The notes beneath the pieces are model-generated. The model worked only from the letters and a program-made list of their open reading frames with translations. It did no database searches and was not told the DNA's origin. Made by a program: the position numbers and the translations under genes. Positions 49,101 to 61,207 of a stretch of 64,000 bases of DNA are shown here, piece after piece (positions within the stretch are counted from its first letter, which is position 1; every line of letters begins with the position of its first letter). This DNA is from Membranipora membranacea (Eukaryota > Bryozoa > Gymnolaemata > Cheilostomatida > Membraniporidae). The stretch spans positions 23,619,387 to 23,683,386 of the forward strand of contig OU612069.1 in assembly GCA_914767715.1 (NCBI GenBank), read 5' to 3'.

Positions 49101-51333
49101 ACTGATGGGGATTCGTTAATGATTGTATGTTGACAAAGCGCCGCCAAGCACGCTGATCTTCACATTGAGGATCTGAGGCTACTGTCAGTCTATGTGTGGT
49201 TATAATTGTGACGTCCCACACATCACTGAGGTTCCAGCCGATCAATTTGTCGTAGCCTTCAAAGCATTGTGGGTAATCTATAGAGTAGAACAATTTTTAC
49301 TGCTTTTTATCATCTTATTGTCAACATCACGTTTCCAACTCTTCTCTATAAATGCTCTACCTGAATGACAATGGAACCAATTGGATTCTTTGTATCATTG
49401 ATGACAAAAACAGACTAAGATCAGCTCATCTATAAGTACTGCTCACCCAAAACTTTGTCATTAGACCTGTGCAGGTAATTCATATTTTGTGCCTCCAATT
49501 AGAAGATAATTATAGTAGTTAAATGTTACTCTCATCGTTTTAGGATCAGAAAGTTGAGATGGTAGATTTGTTTGACTCGACAATGATTACTGTAGTACCC
49601 AGAGGAAACCCACTGACTTTGGTACTGTATGATTGTGGACTTGTGACATCACTAGCGAGTCACAAACAGAAATCCATGACTGATGTATTCACTGCCATTG
49701 TACTAGCTGATGTAAGTATTTAATAGATAGTTTCGTTTTAATAGAGTAGGCTGAGTTTAACATGAAAAACCCTCTTAAATGTGATGAATAATCAAAAGGT
49801 TAAAACGATGATGAGTATTGTTCCCAAACACATGTTCTACTCCGAAGACCAGCATACACATTTATCTGGTCCGCAATAACAAGCGTAAATATTCTGCATG
49901 TGTTATTGTTATTGGATATTACAAAAGAAAAATAATACCCATAATTCCTTTTTGTTGTCCACTTTGTTTGCAGCAATTAATGATTCCCGCTCTTCTATTT
50001 TCCAAGACAAAAGTTGAAAGATTTTTAATCAGAATTTATGAAACATGATACCTTTGTCTTACCATCATGTATTTTTCTTTCTCTACGCTGCAGGGTCACA
50101 GGGTCGGTGAGTTATTTATAGAACACGCTGTTATCAGCCCTTCTACTAACAAAGAAGAATTTATAACAGAGATGTCTCAGCTTATAAACAACTACACAAC
50201 AAAATCTACGCTCAATCTCAATAATGTGAGTCTCTCCAACATACATAGTCAGACTGAAATCAAATTTATAGCGCAGCAAAGTTAGAGAAGTTACAGCCGC
50301 TGTAAAATTTGATGGGAAAATTTAGAAAAATTAGAGCAAAAATGTGTAGAACACCAAGACCGTTTTTGAATGAGTTGGAGGGGGGATGATCAAAGGTTAT
50401 TTTATTCTTCAATCTTTGAAGCACAGATGCAGCTTCCTCAACTAAACTGTAAGCTTCACCAGAAAGTCTCAGGTCAATCAGATCGATTTAGAAGATAAAG
50501 TACGCCTAACATAGTCCCTTAGTGCTTTACTCGCGCACAAGCAGGCACTAAACTTACCGAGGCAGGAATTTTATAATAAAAAACCCAGAAATAAACTTGT
50601 ATACAAAATGTACTAATGATGCAACTCATAGGAGCCAATTAACACTTGAGCGTAGTAATTAGAAAAGGAAATAGAAATTTTCTATAAATTTCACTCATTG
50701 TGATTTCCAGGGAAAGGTGATCCCTACAAACCTATTAATTACTATCATATTTTAAAATTCTCCAAAATACTCATGAATCACGAGGTGCGAAATCTGGATT
50801 AAGGGAGTTGTAATTTAGCTTCCATATCATTGCAACATTACAGCTCATACTCATTTTATGAAAATAGCATTCTAATTAGGAAAGGCATTAGATAGGTTTG
50901 GATATTTGTAATTGAAGATAGTTATTTCACAGGGGATTTTCCGATAGTTATTGCCAGTGAGCTCATCTCATGTGGGAAGATTAACATGTTTGAACCCTTT
51001 TTCTTCCTAGAGTTGTCGTTACATAGATACATTCACCTTATTTGACCGCAAAATTGAAACATCAACTTATTTAATCAGCCAATTTGACTCGACCGCCAAT
51101 TTGAAAACTTTAAAACATTTAATTATTGTACCAGCTTTGTTTTATGTTGACAGGTGAAAGTTGGCGAGCTGTTTGGAGATTTCTTCAGCCTCCTGAGTAC
51201 TCACAGAGTAAAACTAGACAGTAGTTTTGTTAATATTATGATAGCAGTAGTTATGGTGGAAGGTTTGGGTCGAAGTCTGAACCCTGATATGGATATTCTA
51301 CAAACTCTCAGGAAATATCTTATTAAATTGTGA
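43125..51333 (+). CDS. ADCK2: AarF/ABC1 (UbiB) family kinase, ADCK2 type
   Basis: Thirteen exons: 43125-43171, 43380-43539, 44111-44294, 44785-45008, 45556-45658, 46072-46158, 46482-46660, 46990-47118, 47714-47860, 48515-48595, 49544-49711, 50094-50225, 51154-51333. The sum is 1821 nt, 606 aa, near the human length as I recall it, phases consistent. Family motifs in order: the KxGQ-type helix KLAQWSSTRPDLF (139 on), EKPIGSGCVAQV, ATP-site lysine in IAIKVLHPG (Lys278), ExD in RLEADNF (about 334-336), catalytic loop HADLHPGN (428-435), metal-binding loop LVLYDCG (DCG 477-479), and the ADCK2-like C-terminus HRVKLDSSF then VEGLGRSLNPDMDIL. The family is mitochondrial and linked to coenzyme Q and lipid metabolism. 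A basic N-terminus (RLSFMLSHVKW) and a hydrophobic segment near 85-115 fit. Oddity: alanine replaces glycine in the KxGQ motif. Confidence 0.94.
43814..43915. mobile_element. MITE-like family 4 (CCTAGAGGAGTAAAT ends)
   Basis: Inverted ends ACCCTAGAAGAGTAAATGTTAGCTT and ATTTTACTCCTCTAGGGT lie about 100 bp apart. Related left ends occur at about 15617 and 30547, and a right-end-like stretch near 29270. Confidence 0.5.
48130..48345 (-). mobile_element. tRNA-derived SINE, family 2, in ADCK2 intron 9
   Basis: The minus strand begins with a clear tRNA-like head. A box TAGCTCAGTTGG (48326-48337), then GTTAGAGCGCC, then B box GGTTTGAATCC (48273-48283), with tRNA-like spacing. A body of about 140 bases follows (CTTGGCGCCGAATATGTCGG). 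The 3' acceptor stem is not paired properly, so this is not a functional tRNA gene. Confidence 0.75.
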
Positions 51334-53530
51334 AGGTTCTACTGGTGTCGAAGGATCCAAAGGACACCTGTTTCCGACCAGAGACCTGCTGAAAATATCC
51401 TCTCCTCAGGAAATATCTATTTATACATGCTATGAGGGTTCTGTGATTTGAAGGAAAGCTGTTTCGGAACACAGAGAACTTAAAATATTCTCAGTTTGCT
51501 TTGAAATCTTTGTTGCAATTTTATACTTTTGTTCTTGCGATGCTTCCAATCCATACGAAGGTTTGGTTTATTTTCCGACTCAATCAAGCAAACGAAAGTA
51601 ATATTGTTAAATACGAGATGAATTTGGGACAGCTGTAACCATATTTCCACATATCCTCTATGAGTCATTTATTCCGACCTTTCCTTGACCTGAAAATTCT
51701 CATGCTGTGTGTAAACTGTTGCCATACCCTCTGAAATTGGGATATTCCCCTTGGAAATTTATTTCAAATTGTCAGGAATTAATGTTTTCAAATTTACGAA
51801 GTGTGCTATTGAGCCATCAGTATTCATTTTGTGGCAAAGGTGCCAAAGATTGATGTTCTCTATTTTCTCGGTTATGTTATATCGTACATTGTAGCCTACT
51901 ATCATAGCCTTTCATGACAAGGCTAGTGCTATCTATCATTGAATCTTTATTTTACGGGTGCAGATGAAAGCCATTTATGATGATTGATAGAATGTGATAT
52001 TAATTAGACACATCAAATTATAAAGGGGAAACCCCTTCAGCTCATAAATTTGTTGAATAAAATCCCAAAATTCACAGTTTGCGCATAACATTTTGTTAAT
52101 TTATTTCGGTTACATCCAACAAGATGTTGCAAGAGACTTTTAACAAGCATTCTATCGCGTGAAAGTGAGTTAGTACGCTTTGGTTCCCAATAGATCTGTT
52201 GCTGGAATTCCCAGTTTTATGTGCCCATAAGATAAAAACACGGGAGAAAATATGGACTGACTCATAGTTGTGCCCTCAAATCTGTAGGTATCTGATGAGT
52301 ATAAATATGGGACGCCGCACAAGCCTAGAATCATATTCAATCTGGAGAGCAGCGATTAATCTGCACATCAATCTTAGAAGATTTTCTGTTGTAAATACAA
52401 TTTACAAACTGATAAGAACTATTGCAGAATGTTTATCTGTAAAACTTCGTTCTTTTCTCTATTGGTAAGTGTCTAAAGTCGCTTATTTTTTGTGACCATG
52501 TTTTCAATTGAGAAGTGATTCTTTGCATGTACTGATAATTATGTCGGCAGGTAAAATTATTCTTGGCATGACACGAGGGGGCAGGCAGCGCTATTTCGTT
52601 GGGACCAAGAAGTGGGATTCAATGCTTCTTTCTTGTTTTCGACAATAAGGCTTTTACTATATAATTGAAATAAAAACTGACTGAAGTAATATGATAAAAC
52701 CCATTATTGTAAGGCAATGTAACGTCAAACTATCAATCAACTTGTGTCAATTTAATTTTTATTTATGATTATTCAGGTAGCAGTTTTACAGATCTTGAGT
52801 TATAATAAGACTGGGGCCCAGTCTACCTCTTCAACATGTTATAGACTGAGAACCTTCAATCATCACATCCTCAAACTCTCTACCACAAACAGACAGATAA
52901 GAGCACATGATGGCTGCTCCTCCACATCGTCTGCACAGGAAGGTCAGGGTCATTTATTATTACGATACACCAAACTGATGACGTGATATACTATTACAGA
53001 CTATAGATGATATATATATATCCATAGTTTAAGCGCTTAAACTAATATATCCATAGTCTCGGATACTGTTGCATGTATATCTCTGATCAAATAAACGTGA
53101 ATTTATTCACTTAGCATGAGTACCATTAAAGGGCTTTTTTGGTGATGACCCGACACAAGTTTCATTTATTAGGGGCAGGAACATGTTAGGTGCTCACGCT
53201 AATCTGACTGTAACAATCAGAGATTCGCAAACTTATAGTGTAGTCTCGATATCAGTGGACGATATACTATAAACTAGAAGAGTTCAAGTTTTGATATTTC
53301 AACGACTATTTCTCCTAGAATGCCTATTTATGATGTATTGTTATGGTAATTTTTTTTCCACTCATGACAGAGTTTTCATTTTCTAATTTATTCATAAAAA
53401 ACAAGGCTTGCGGTGAAAAGAATGCTATTAATGGGGGGCACAACTCTAATGATAGTTAAATTTTATTGGTTTTTTAATATTTTATCATTCACCATTTGTC
53501 TCATCACAATGTTTGTTTTCACAAAGCCAG
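51334..53530. other. Interval between ADCK2 and the unidentified gene
   Basis: It holds the presumed ADCK2 3' untranslated region and a possible poly(A) signal AATAAA at 52056-52061. An open segment preceded by a splice-acceptor-like AG (52779-52944) ends in a donor-like GAAG/GTCAGG. Its translation has no recognisable domain, and its phase does not join the next exon at 53531. A repeat of family 2 follows. An unplaced 5' exon of the downstream gene may be here. Confidence 0.45.
52948..53262. repeat. Dispersed repeat family 2, copy downstream of ADCK2
   Basis: Partner of 31003-31195, longer because of an inserted hairpin (ATCCATAGTTTAAGCGCTTAAAC and ATATATCCATAG). It begins at a donor-like GTCAGGGTCAT. 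Confidence 0.7.
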
Positions 53531-55801
53531 ATGAGCCCTACTGATAAACAACAGTTATTTATAATTAATCTTATATCAATAAGTCCACTAGAGGCCTCTA
53601 ATTACATTCACATACATAAACGATTAAGGTATAGTAAGGCCCAAAAAATTTTGCCCTATATGGTTCTTCTTCACGCAATAGTTCCAAATTACCTATCCAA
53701 CCATATATATAATTCACCGATGCCTTTAAGTGGTAGGTATTTTTAAAATGACATGGCAAATTTAATTCCAACAATTAACCTGATACTTCCTGACATTTGT
53801 AGACTTTGTACTGAAGCCTCTTGACTCGTTAGACTATTCTATTAACCCGAGTATAGAGCCTGGATTTGTACACCTGTGGCAGGTACTCTCTCCTTCTCTC
53901 AGATCGTCCGACTCTCTACACTACCTCTCCTCTGTATGTGGAGATCATCTCATCGCTAAACCCCTGGTGAGCACACAGGCCTTGAGTTTTAACTCAATTA
54001 AAAAGCTGAAGATGCTATGAAAATCTCCCCTTCTAACTCCTATTAACTAAGATCGGCAGTTCGCTCCCTCTGCCCACTAAAGAGGGCACCTACAACAAAC
54101 CGCAATCACATACATTCCCTTTAAACAAAAACAATAACTCTCTCCCAAATATTTGTACTTGACTCCTTGTCGTGAGAGGGGTGTTCCGGGCTCGTCTCAA
54201 CACTTGACCTATATCCACAGTCTAGTCTGAGAAGTTCACCCTTAATGTCTCTGGTTGAGACTCACATGTGGTCTGGTCTACTGCAAGAAGAATGTATAAC
54301 GCTTCCAGCTTTTGATGAAAACTTTTCTCTTTTCTACAACTGAATCATCATTTAAAAGAATGATGAGCATTTGGCACGAAAGAGAAACCAGGTTGCTCGG
54401 ATTATTACTATTTTAGATTCTGGTTCCCTCACTAAATAGGGTAAAGAGGGTACTGTATCCTCTCTATAAAAATTTACTATTTTTCGGCAAGATAGATGAA
54501 AGCTGCACAGGGCAAATAAATTCGTAAAATCATTAATATTTTCGGAAACACTATTTAAGTCTGGAAATGCTACAACAAATAATGCTGACCTGTTTTGTTG
54601 TAGTTGGCCAGTTATTTTGATTACATTCTGAATGTGATCACTTATTGGGTGCCGGTAAGATTTAGTCCAATATTGGGCCGACTTTGGTTGTACCTAACTG
54701 TCTCTTACTAACGTAACTTGTGAGTTATGATGTAGTTCTATGCCTTGACTGACTAGACTCGCTGCTCTCAGACATTGTCATTATATTCCTTATAGCAATG
54801 ATGTTGTAGTTCAATACTGTTTCTGTCTTGCTGCTCATATCTATCTCTTGAAGTGTCCAAGACCTGCCTTTGTTGCTTCTAACTTAGTAATCCTCTGCTT
54901 GCCTTACATTCTGTACTGCGTTGTGTTCTAAACTGTCAGAGATAATGTAATCTACTGTGTCAACTTCTTGATGTATATACGAGTGTTTCCTATTTGTTTT
55001 GGCTGGCCATGCTATTCTTAAACAAAACTAAGGTGCATTGTGGGATCGGGTGAAAATAAGGTAAATAATGGCTCAGCTAGAGCCCAAGGTGATTGGTCTC
55101 TTTCCTCGCTGCCCAGTATGGGCATGTGGTATAAGGTAATGAATGGTTTATTTTGCAGGGCAGCGGTAGACAGAAGATACCTTATGATGGACATTTCTCA
55201 AGAATTAATACTCAAGACCCTAAAATATTCAGGTGGGTCAATCTCGCAACATCTGTGTCAGAACAAAACTATATATTGCCACTCTTCCCACATTATGTAA
55301 TCGTACTTGGTATTGAGTAGACTATTTCTCTGTTTTAAGTTCTCTGGTTGATTTTACTGTGGAAAAATATTTTAATGTACACTAACCGTATACACCATAT
55401 ATATTTACCATATTTTTCTCAGTATCAAATTTGTGAAATGAGGTATCTGTAATTGTGGTGTGCAGGCAGGGAGGTTGCAGGGTTGCCGAACCTGTCCCAC
55501 ACTATGCTATCCCGAAGCCATGTCAATTCAGTTTGCCTAATCGGCGCTCTACTGATTTCATTATTATAAGACATATAAATAATATGTATACAATGTTAAT
55601 GGCGCAGACCATCAAAACAAATTAGGTCAATTTATATGTATATTCATTACTAGATATGAGATGTATGGTACTCCTGTAACTAGATGTTATGTGGAAGTTT
55701 CCAGAGGCGGTCAAGTTAAAACAGCTCGATATCGTCAAACACCTCGACAAGATTTACAGGGAATCCCCGTACACAACGCTAAAGTTGACTTCTATCTAGA
55801 G
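53531..55801 (+). CDS. Unidentified gene, four phase-compatible exons (partial model)
   Basis: Exons 53531-53732 (phase 0 to 1), 53803-53966 (1 to 0), 55159-55232 (0 to 2) and 55654-55801 (2 to 0) have AG before and GT after. Together they give 588 nt, 196 codons without a stop. The segments read like real protein: MSPTDKQQLFIINLISISPL, DFVLKPLDSLDYSINPSIEP, GFVHLWQVLSPSLRSS, SGRQKIPYDGHFSRINTQDP, KIFRYEMYGTPVTRCYVEVS, IPVHNAKVDFYLE. I do not recognise the family. No membrane segment or catalytic motif is evident, so a soluble protein is likely. The first exon starts with ATG directly after an AG, so it may be an internal exon instead. The end of the gene is not found. A candidate later exon at 56764-57061 (VLSIGGPVYTRLRSG to LIRMSI, stop) does not join directly in phase. 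Confidence 0.55.
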
Positions 55802-57537
55802 GTAGGGTTTATATGCTCATATTGTAGTGTTGCTAGTGTGTCTGCTAGCAATCCACCATGTTAGTGACCCAGACAATCAGATTTAGTATGTGGCATAATC
55901 TTTTGTTTATGAATTGGCGGGCGATCGGAGACAGATAAATATGTTCAAAAGTTTCTACTGGATGATATTTGATGCCATCTAATTGAAGAAATAATAAATA
56001 TCAGGTAAATTATGAGACCATTATACAGCTCAATATTCATATTATATATTATGGACTTTATTAAACGCCGATCAATGCAAGAAGCAAATAAAACCATGTG
56101 AAAACAACAACATAAAAGAAACAATAAGAAGTCATTGATGTATTTAGGTATTTATATGTTGATAATTGGAAACTGTGACACAGTCAACAGGAAAGCTCAC
56201 GACCCAATTTTTATGATGTAGGTTAAATGGAACAAGAACCGGCTTCATTACATTCAATGCACTTCATATTTTCCCTTACCTTTTTGTAGATATCAGCCTG
56301 CCCATGAACATGAGCAAATTAGATTCTACTAGTCCACGAGGATACACTATTTACATGGTTGACAATATTTGGATATTTTGAAACCTTCGAAATTTCTAGA
56401 GACAATATCTTTCTTATTTACCAATTATTTCAGATGTACAGCGCATTCGAACATTCATATGACAGATTGTCATTTAATTGTTTAAGTCATATTATTTTGC
56501 ATCAGTCATTATTTTATCATACAGAACCGACATCTTTTTTTATAGACTTTCTTTAAATCTATATTTCTTGTTATACCAGTTTCCAATGATAAAGAATAAA
56601 CACTCAACACTATAATAAAACATGAAATTATAATTACCTATTAAAAAGACACATTTTATTTATCTCCACAGTGTATAATTTGCTTTGACATACAAGCGGT
56701 CTTAACCTGATTACATTCTAAGGTTTCGTAAATATCATTAAAGATAATTGTTCATACAGTCAGATCAACAGCTGTCCTATCAATAGGTGGACCAGTGTAT
56801 ACAAGGCTTAGATCAGGCTTACAGAGCCACTATAGACCTCAGACTAGCAGCTATACAACAGCACATTTAAGCTTAGAATGTTCCTGTTGTTTCCTAATGC
56901 TGCAAAAAATAATAGTACAAGGTCTTCTGCATGTCAACCTTGAGCTAAAAATAGTATCTCAGGAAGAGTTAAAGGAAACAGTAGCCTTTAATTTCCTCAA
57001 AACTCAAGGATTGTTCCTTTTTATCACAAATGAACATCGCCTGATCAGGATGTCAATATGACACTTTAGCTTCCTTCATCTACATATACATAAGAATTAT
57101 CTTACATAGGTTTCAACTATATCAAAGCTTCTGTGTTTTGTGTAATTTATCTATTTTTGAATGCTCTTCCCAAACTGGTTTCCAGTGTCATTATCTTTAT
57201 CTGGGTTATATTGATATTACAATTGGGTCTGCTTAAACTGAATGTTGAGTCAGAATACTAACAAATCACTTCTTTTGATTCTCCATAGAAGTGAAGAGGA
57301 CTTATTATGATCTTGCATATCCCTCCAAAGGTCTCGAGCAAGAGCAATGTTGGCCCTGCTTGACCTTGGTATATTTTCTCTGCAAGGTCAGCGCTGTATG
57401 TGAGATTATCACCTTATTTTGTAAACCAACCACTAGTTCTTCTGTCAGGGAGTCTTAGCTTAGATATACCATCACAACCATCAAACAGTCTAGGTCTTTG
57501 ACAATGAGAGGGAGTGCAATAATAATAAACTGAATAA

Positions 57538-58265
57538 AGCTGCGTTTACATTAGGCCGTCTCCGTCAGCTGGCCACCAACTCAAGACTGAGCAGTCTTTA
57601 ACCCCAAGTCTGAGCCAGAGTCTGAGACTGGTATGTGTTTACATAGCACCGGCTTAGCCAATGTCAGTCTCAGAGTTATGTAAACAATGAGATAGATATC
57701 AAATGGGGTCGCTGGTATTTACTGCAAGGCTTGATAGATTTACTGCGGATCAGCAAGTTCAAGGACTTGATAGGGTATGATTCCAGATATGCTGGTGACC
57801 TTGCAAATGATGAATAAAATCATCATTGTTGATTTCTTTCACCAGATTTTTCACCAGGTTTTTGTCAACTATCTGTAAATGTCAGCCATCACTAGGCTTC
57901 ACAAGATACGATACAATACAATATATAAAACTGTAGTAGTACAAATTGGTAGGAGTGTTTTTGGTAGTAGTTTATAAATTGCCTCGATAAATTGATTAAA
58001 TGATGATTAATGATTGATTAAATGTGAGTGATAGAACAAAGGGCAGTATTGTGATCGCTAAATTAGGAATTTGTGTTAAGGCTGGCAGTCTTGAGACTGC
58101 AAAACGAGCACTGCTCGAATTGCCAGACACCGTCTTAAAAGCCGGTCAGGCAAGGTCAGTCAACCGTTTTTGTTTATTCACACTACACAGTCTCAGCCTC
58201 CGGCTTAGTAATTTGTCGGTCAGACTCAAGACTGGGCCAAAAGACGGCCTAATGTAAACGCAGCT
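57538..58265. mobile_element. 728-bp MITE with perfect terminal inverted repeats and TAA target duplication
   Basis: The left end AGCTGCGTTTACATTAGGCC is matched by the right end GGCCTAATGTAAACGCAGCT; the perfect match runs 23 bases (to CGTC). TAA is present immediately outside both ends (57535-57537 and 58266-58268). Sub-terminal stretches such as CAAGACTGAGC and GACTCAAGACTGG are imperfectly complementary. It has no transposase frame. The 3-bp TAA duplication is typical of the PIF/Harbinger group, which is an inference from family knowledge. Confidence 0.75.
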
Positions 58266-58440
58266 TAAGACACTCAAAGAATATTTGTTACCCGATGCTT
58301 ATATAGACCGTATTGTGCTAAAAATGTGTCCGGAAAATGGCTATCTGCCACACTTCTCTCTAAAAAGGCCAACCGCTTGTGCCAATTACCTATCCGCCAG
58401 TGCTAACTGGCCATCCACCTCGCCTGGTATCAATCTTGAA

Positions 58441-58735
58441 GGGTGACTGTCAAGAACATATCCGGATGGCTATTTAGCAAACTATTGATTGCCAAATACC
58501 AATCCGGATGGCTGTTTAGCAACTCTTGATTGCCAAATACCTATCCGGATGGGCTTTGAGCAGTAATAATATTGCTGCTCCAAGCCCATCCGGATGGCCA
58601 TTTAGCAACTCTTGATTGCCAAATACCCATCCGGATTGCCATTTAGCAACTCTTGATTGCCAAATACCCATCCGGGTGGGCTTGGAGCAGTGATATTTGC
58701 TGTAACCACCCCATCCGGATGGGTTTTTTGCCTGG
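58441..58735. repeat. Tandem/inverted repeat block (ATCCGGATGG units)
   Basis: Four or more units of about 41 bp contain ATCCGGATGGC, then TTTAGCAACTCTTGATTGCC, then AAATACC. They are interrupted by a hairpin (GGATGGGCTTTGAGCAG against CTGCTCCAAGCCCATCC, about 58549-58594). The repeats create a 146-aa minus-strand open frame that is not a gene. Confidence 0.8.
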
Positions 58736-58883
58736 ATGATGAGTGACCACAACCCATCCTTCTCTGTTACGAACCCATCCCCCTCTGTCAAATAGGTGTC
58801 CGGACGCGTTTTATGCAACCGGATGCCTATTTGGCATCTGGCGGTTGTCCCAGTGCCAATCGGATACCTATCGGACAACCAAC

Positions 58884-58921
58884 GGATGCCGCTCGGACAA
58901 CTGGTTGTCCGAGCGGCATCC
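58884..58921. repeat. 38-bp perfect palindrome
   Basis: GGATGCCGCTCGGACAAC and GTTGTCCGAGCGGCATCC, each 18 bases, are separated by TG. It is adjacent to the ATCCGGATGG repeat block and shares its sequence flavour. Confidence 0.85.
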
Positions 58922-59678
58922 AGATGAGTTCTTAGCGCAGCAGGCCGTGTCTGCATATGATGTTCACTTGATGCATTTCCTTATCAATAATTTGTTGTCT
59001 ACAGATTCATCTATAGGTGTTGTTCAAAACAGTTGAAGTTCAAACTAAGATGGGCAGTAAATCATACACAAATTTTTTTATAGAGGTGAATTAGGAATAA
59101 TAACCCAGAAAAACGCAGTAGTGGCTCAAATGGATGAATTTGAGTTAATAATTATTAAATGATTTACCATTCCATGTTGTCTAGGACCTCAACATCACAC
59201 TACTACATACATATACCACATACTAAGATCCAGAGGCTGGAGAAAAACCCATCGATGGACCTTTATTGAGCATAGTCATAGTTTCTGATCTCATTTTTAG
59301 ATCAATACTCTGGCGTGATAAACACTTTTTTGTGGTTGTGTTCATCCTTTGAGACTGTGAGCTGGACGAGACAGGTTTGTAAATCTTTCTGGCATCGGCT
59401 TATAAAGGTCTGTGATTAGGGAGTTAGCTATCGTCAGCAGATTTATTATTCAAATTCGGAAGAAGGGACGATCATGAAACCTAGATGTAAACATCTAGAT
59501 TTGATTTAATTTGAGTTCTTGATTGACCATCTTAGAGCTAGAATCAAATCGACGACAAATCAGCACGGACCTGGCTTTATCCAATCATCACGCACCTAGC
59601 TTATTTAACCAATAGACGAGTATATGAACAGTGGCAGATCCTCCGATAGACCACTCTTCTGTTAAAATCTTAGTGGTC

Positions 59679-61197
59679 ATGTCTTCTTCAGCTGCAGTCA
59701 GCTTTGTCACTGTGGTAACAGTAGTGCTCTGCATGTTCTCTCTGAATGTTGAGAAAGTCTCCAGCCTTCCTGTCGACGATCTCTATAGTGATATTATCAA
59801 CAACTTTGATGGTGAGATATTGATATTTTCAAGTCAATGAAGTAGTCAGGGATGAATTGCATGTGTATGTTGCTGTTGAGCTTTTGATAACAAGAATTAG
59901 CAAATGTTTTGTAATAAAATAATTCATTCTAACAACCTCAAGGCAAGTACCAACCTATATTTAGGTTTTATCAGCAAATTTTGCAGCAAGATTTCAATTT
60001 GCTGCGTAGCTCAAAGTTTTTTCTCCATAAAACAATACAAATACATAATTATAATCTGACAAGGCGGTATTGTACTCCAAGCCAGCTAGTCACTGTGGTC
60101 TATATCTGTTGGTTTAGGATAGATTTTCATTATTGTATTTTTTTCCGGTAGTTTATCTAGGCCACATTTTTCTTTAGAGAAACAAAGATGCGAAAAATTA
60201 AAAGAAAGATCTTCCAATATAAGAACCTGATTATTATGAACAAGAACTAGAAAGAAATCAAGGAGAGATATACTGAATACGTCTTCAGTCCTTAGCAAGC
60301 TATTGCATTGTTGTTTTTGTGGTTTAATTTACTTACTTGGAAGAACATCGTTGAGATGAGAGTTAATGACAATAAAAGTACTAAAAATAGCTAAATATCT
60401 GATATGGAATTTTTTGTAGATATATCTGTGATTGTTATTTTGCAGTGTCTTCAAGCTCATTGATCCATGGATCAGAGAATCTCCCTCTGGAGAGATACAG
60501 AGAAAGGAATAATATACTCCATGATCTGATCCGCAAAGAATGTCCGTCGGCTGAAATTGGGTCAAGAAGAAAGAAAAATGACGATTTTGACCTTGAGATC
60601 GAGGCGACCTATCTGGAGGTAGAGAAGCTTCTCTATGAGAGGATGATCAGAGTTCTTGTTGCATGTAGATCTGTAAATTCGCTCATTATCCCAACTAAAG
60701 CGAGCTTCGAAACAACTACCACACCAACGTATACCGAAGACCCAACTACGAGCACCTACCAGACAACCCCTAACAGCACCAGCACTGAGTCTACAGACCC
60801 GTGTGTCTATGCCGTGAATTTTGATGAGTCCTGGAGACGAGACTGTAGCGGCAGTCGACTCAAACCGATTGATGGAAACTTCAACTGCGACACCAAAACC
60901 ATACTTGAAGAGGAAATCACCTGGTTCCGTTTCAGTGGAGCTGCTGGCAACCGGCTGAGGGACACGTGCCCACCAAGCTACAGCTGTGGAACTCGCGCAG
61001 GATTCTGGTCTAACGCTACAATGCCCACTTCTCTAGGGGAGACAAAGGATATAAGTGTGTATGCTTCCTGGTCAGGTGAATGTGATTACGGCACCCTGCA
61101 GGTTAAAGTAATGAGATGTAGCCTGAGAGCTCATGATTATGTGTATCTGTACGAGGGGGGAAGGTGGTGTGATGGTGGATTCTGTGGAATGGACTAA
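59679..61197 (+). CDS. Secreted D8C (uromodulin/GP2-like) domain protein
   Basis: Two exons, 59679-59811 and 60446-61197, total 885 nt, 294 aa, phase 1 at the junction. The ATG at 59679 gives a signal peptide (VSFVTVVTVVLCMFSL), which favours this start. Residues about 45-130 form a charged, helical, low-cysteine segment (KNDDFDLEIEATYLEVEKLL). About 134-161 is a Thr/Ser-rich mucin-like linker. About 162-294 is a D8C domain: DPCVYAVNFDESWRRDC, then EITWFRFSGAAGNRL, DTCPPSYSC, then ASWSGEC and a terminal CDGGFC. These match the uromodulin landmarks (DPC, WYRF, C-x-C, HWSG, C). D8C domains occur in secreted or surface proteins such as UMOD, GP2 and OIT3. No ZP domain or membrane anchor follows, so this is a free secreted form. 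The ligand is unknown. Confidence 0.82.
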
Positions 61198-61207
61198 TAA
61201 TCACATC

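Larger units (their letters stand above)
55802..59678. other. Repeat-containing region upstream of the D8C gene
   Basis: No complete gene is supported. An open frame ends at 57061 (see the unidentified gene). The region also holds a TIR element with a TAA target duplication (57538-58265), a repeat and hairpin block (58441-58735), a 38-bp palindrome (58884-58921) and, at the right end, the likely promoter of the D8C gene (AACCAATAG near 59608-59616). Confidence 0.5.

Noticed and set aside
52268-52468. Open frame ending in a donor-like TATTG/GTAAGTG as a first exon of the unidentified gene
   Set aside because: Joining it to the acceptor at 52779 creates an immediate stop in phase; no protein similarity.
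56764-57061. Terminal exon of the unidentified gene
   Set aside because: The sequence looks protein-like (VLSIGGPVYTRLRSG) but neither nearby acceptor matches the phase of the exon ending at 55801; kept only as a possibility.
58516-58956. 146-codon minus-strand open frame
   Set aside because: Spans the ATCCGGATGG repeats and the 38-bp palindrome; composition follows the repeats, with no domain.
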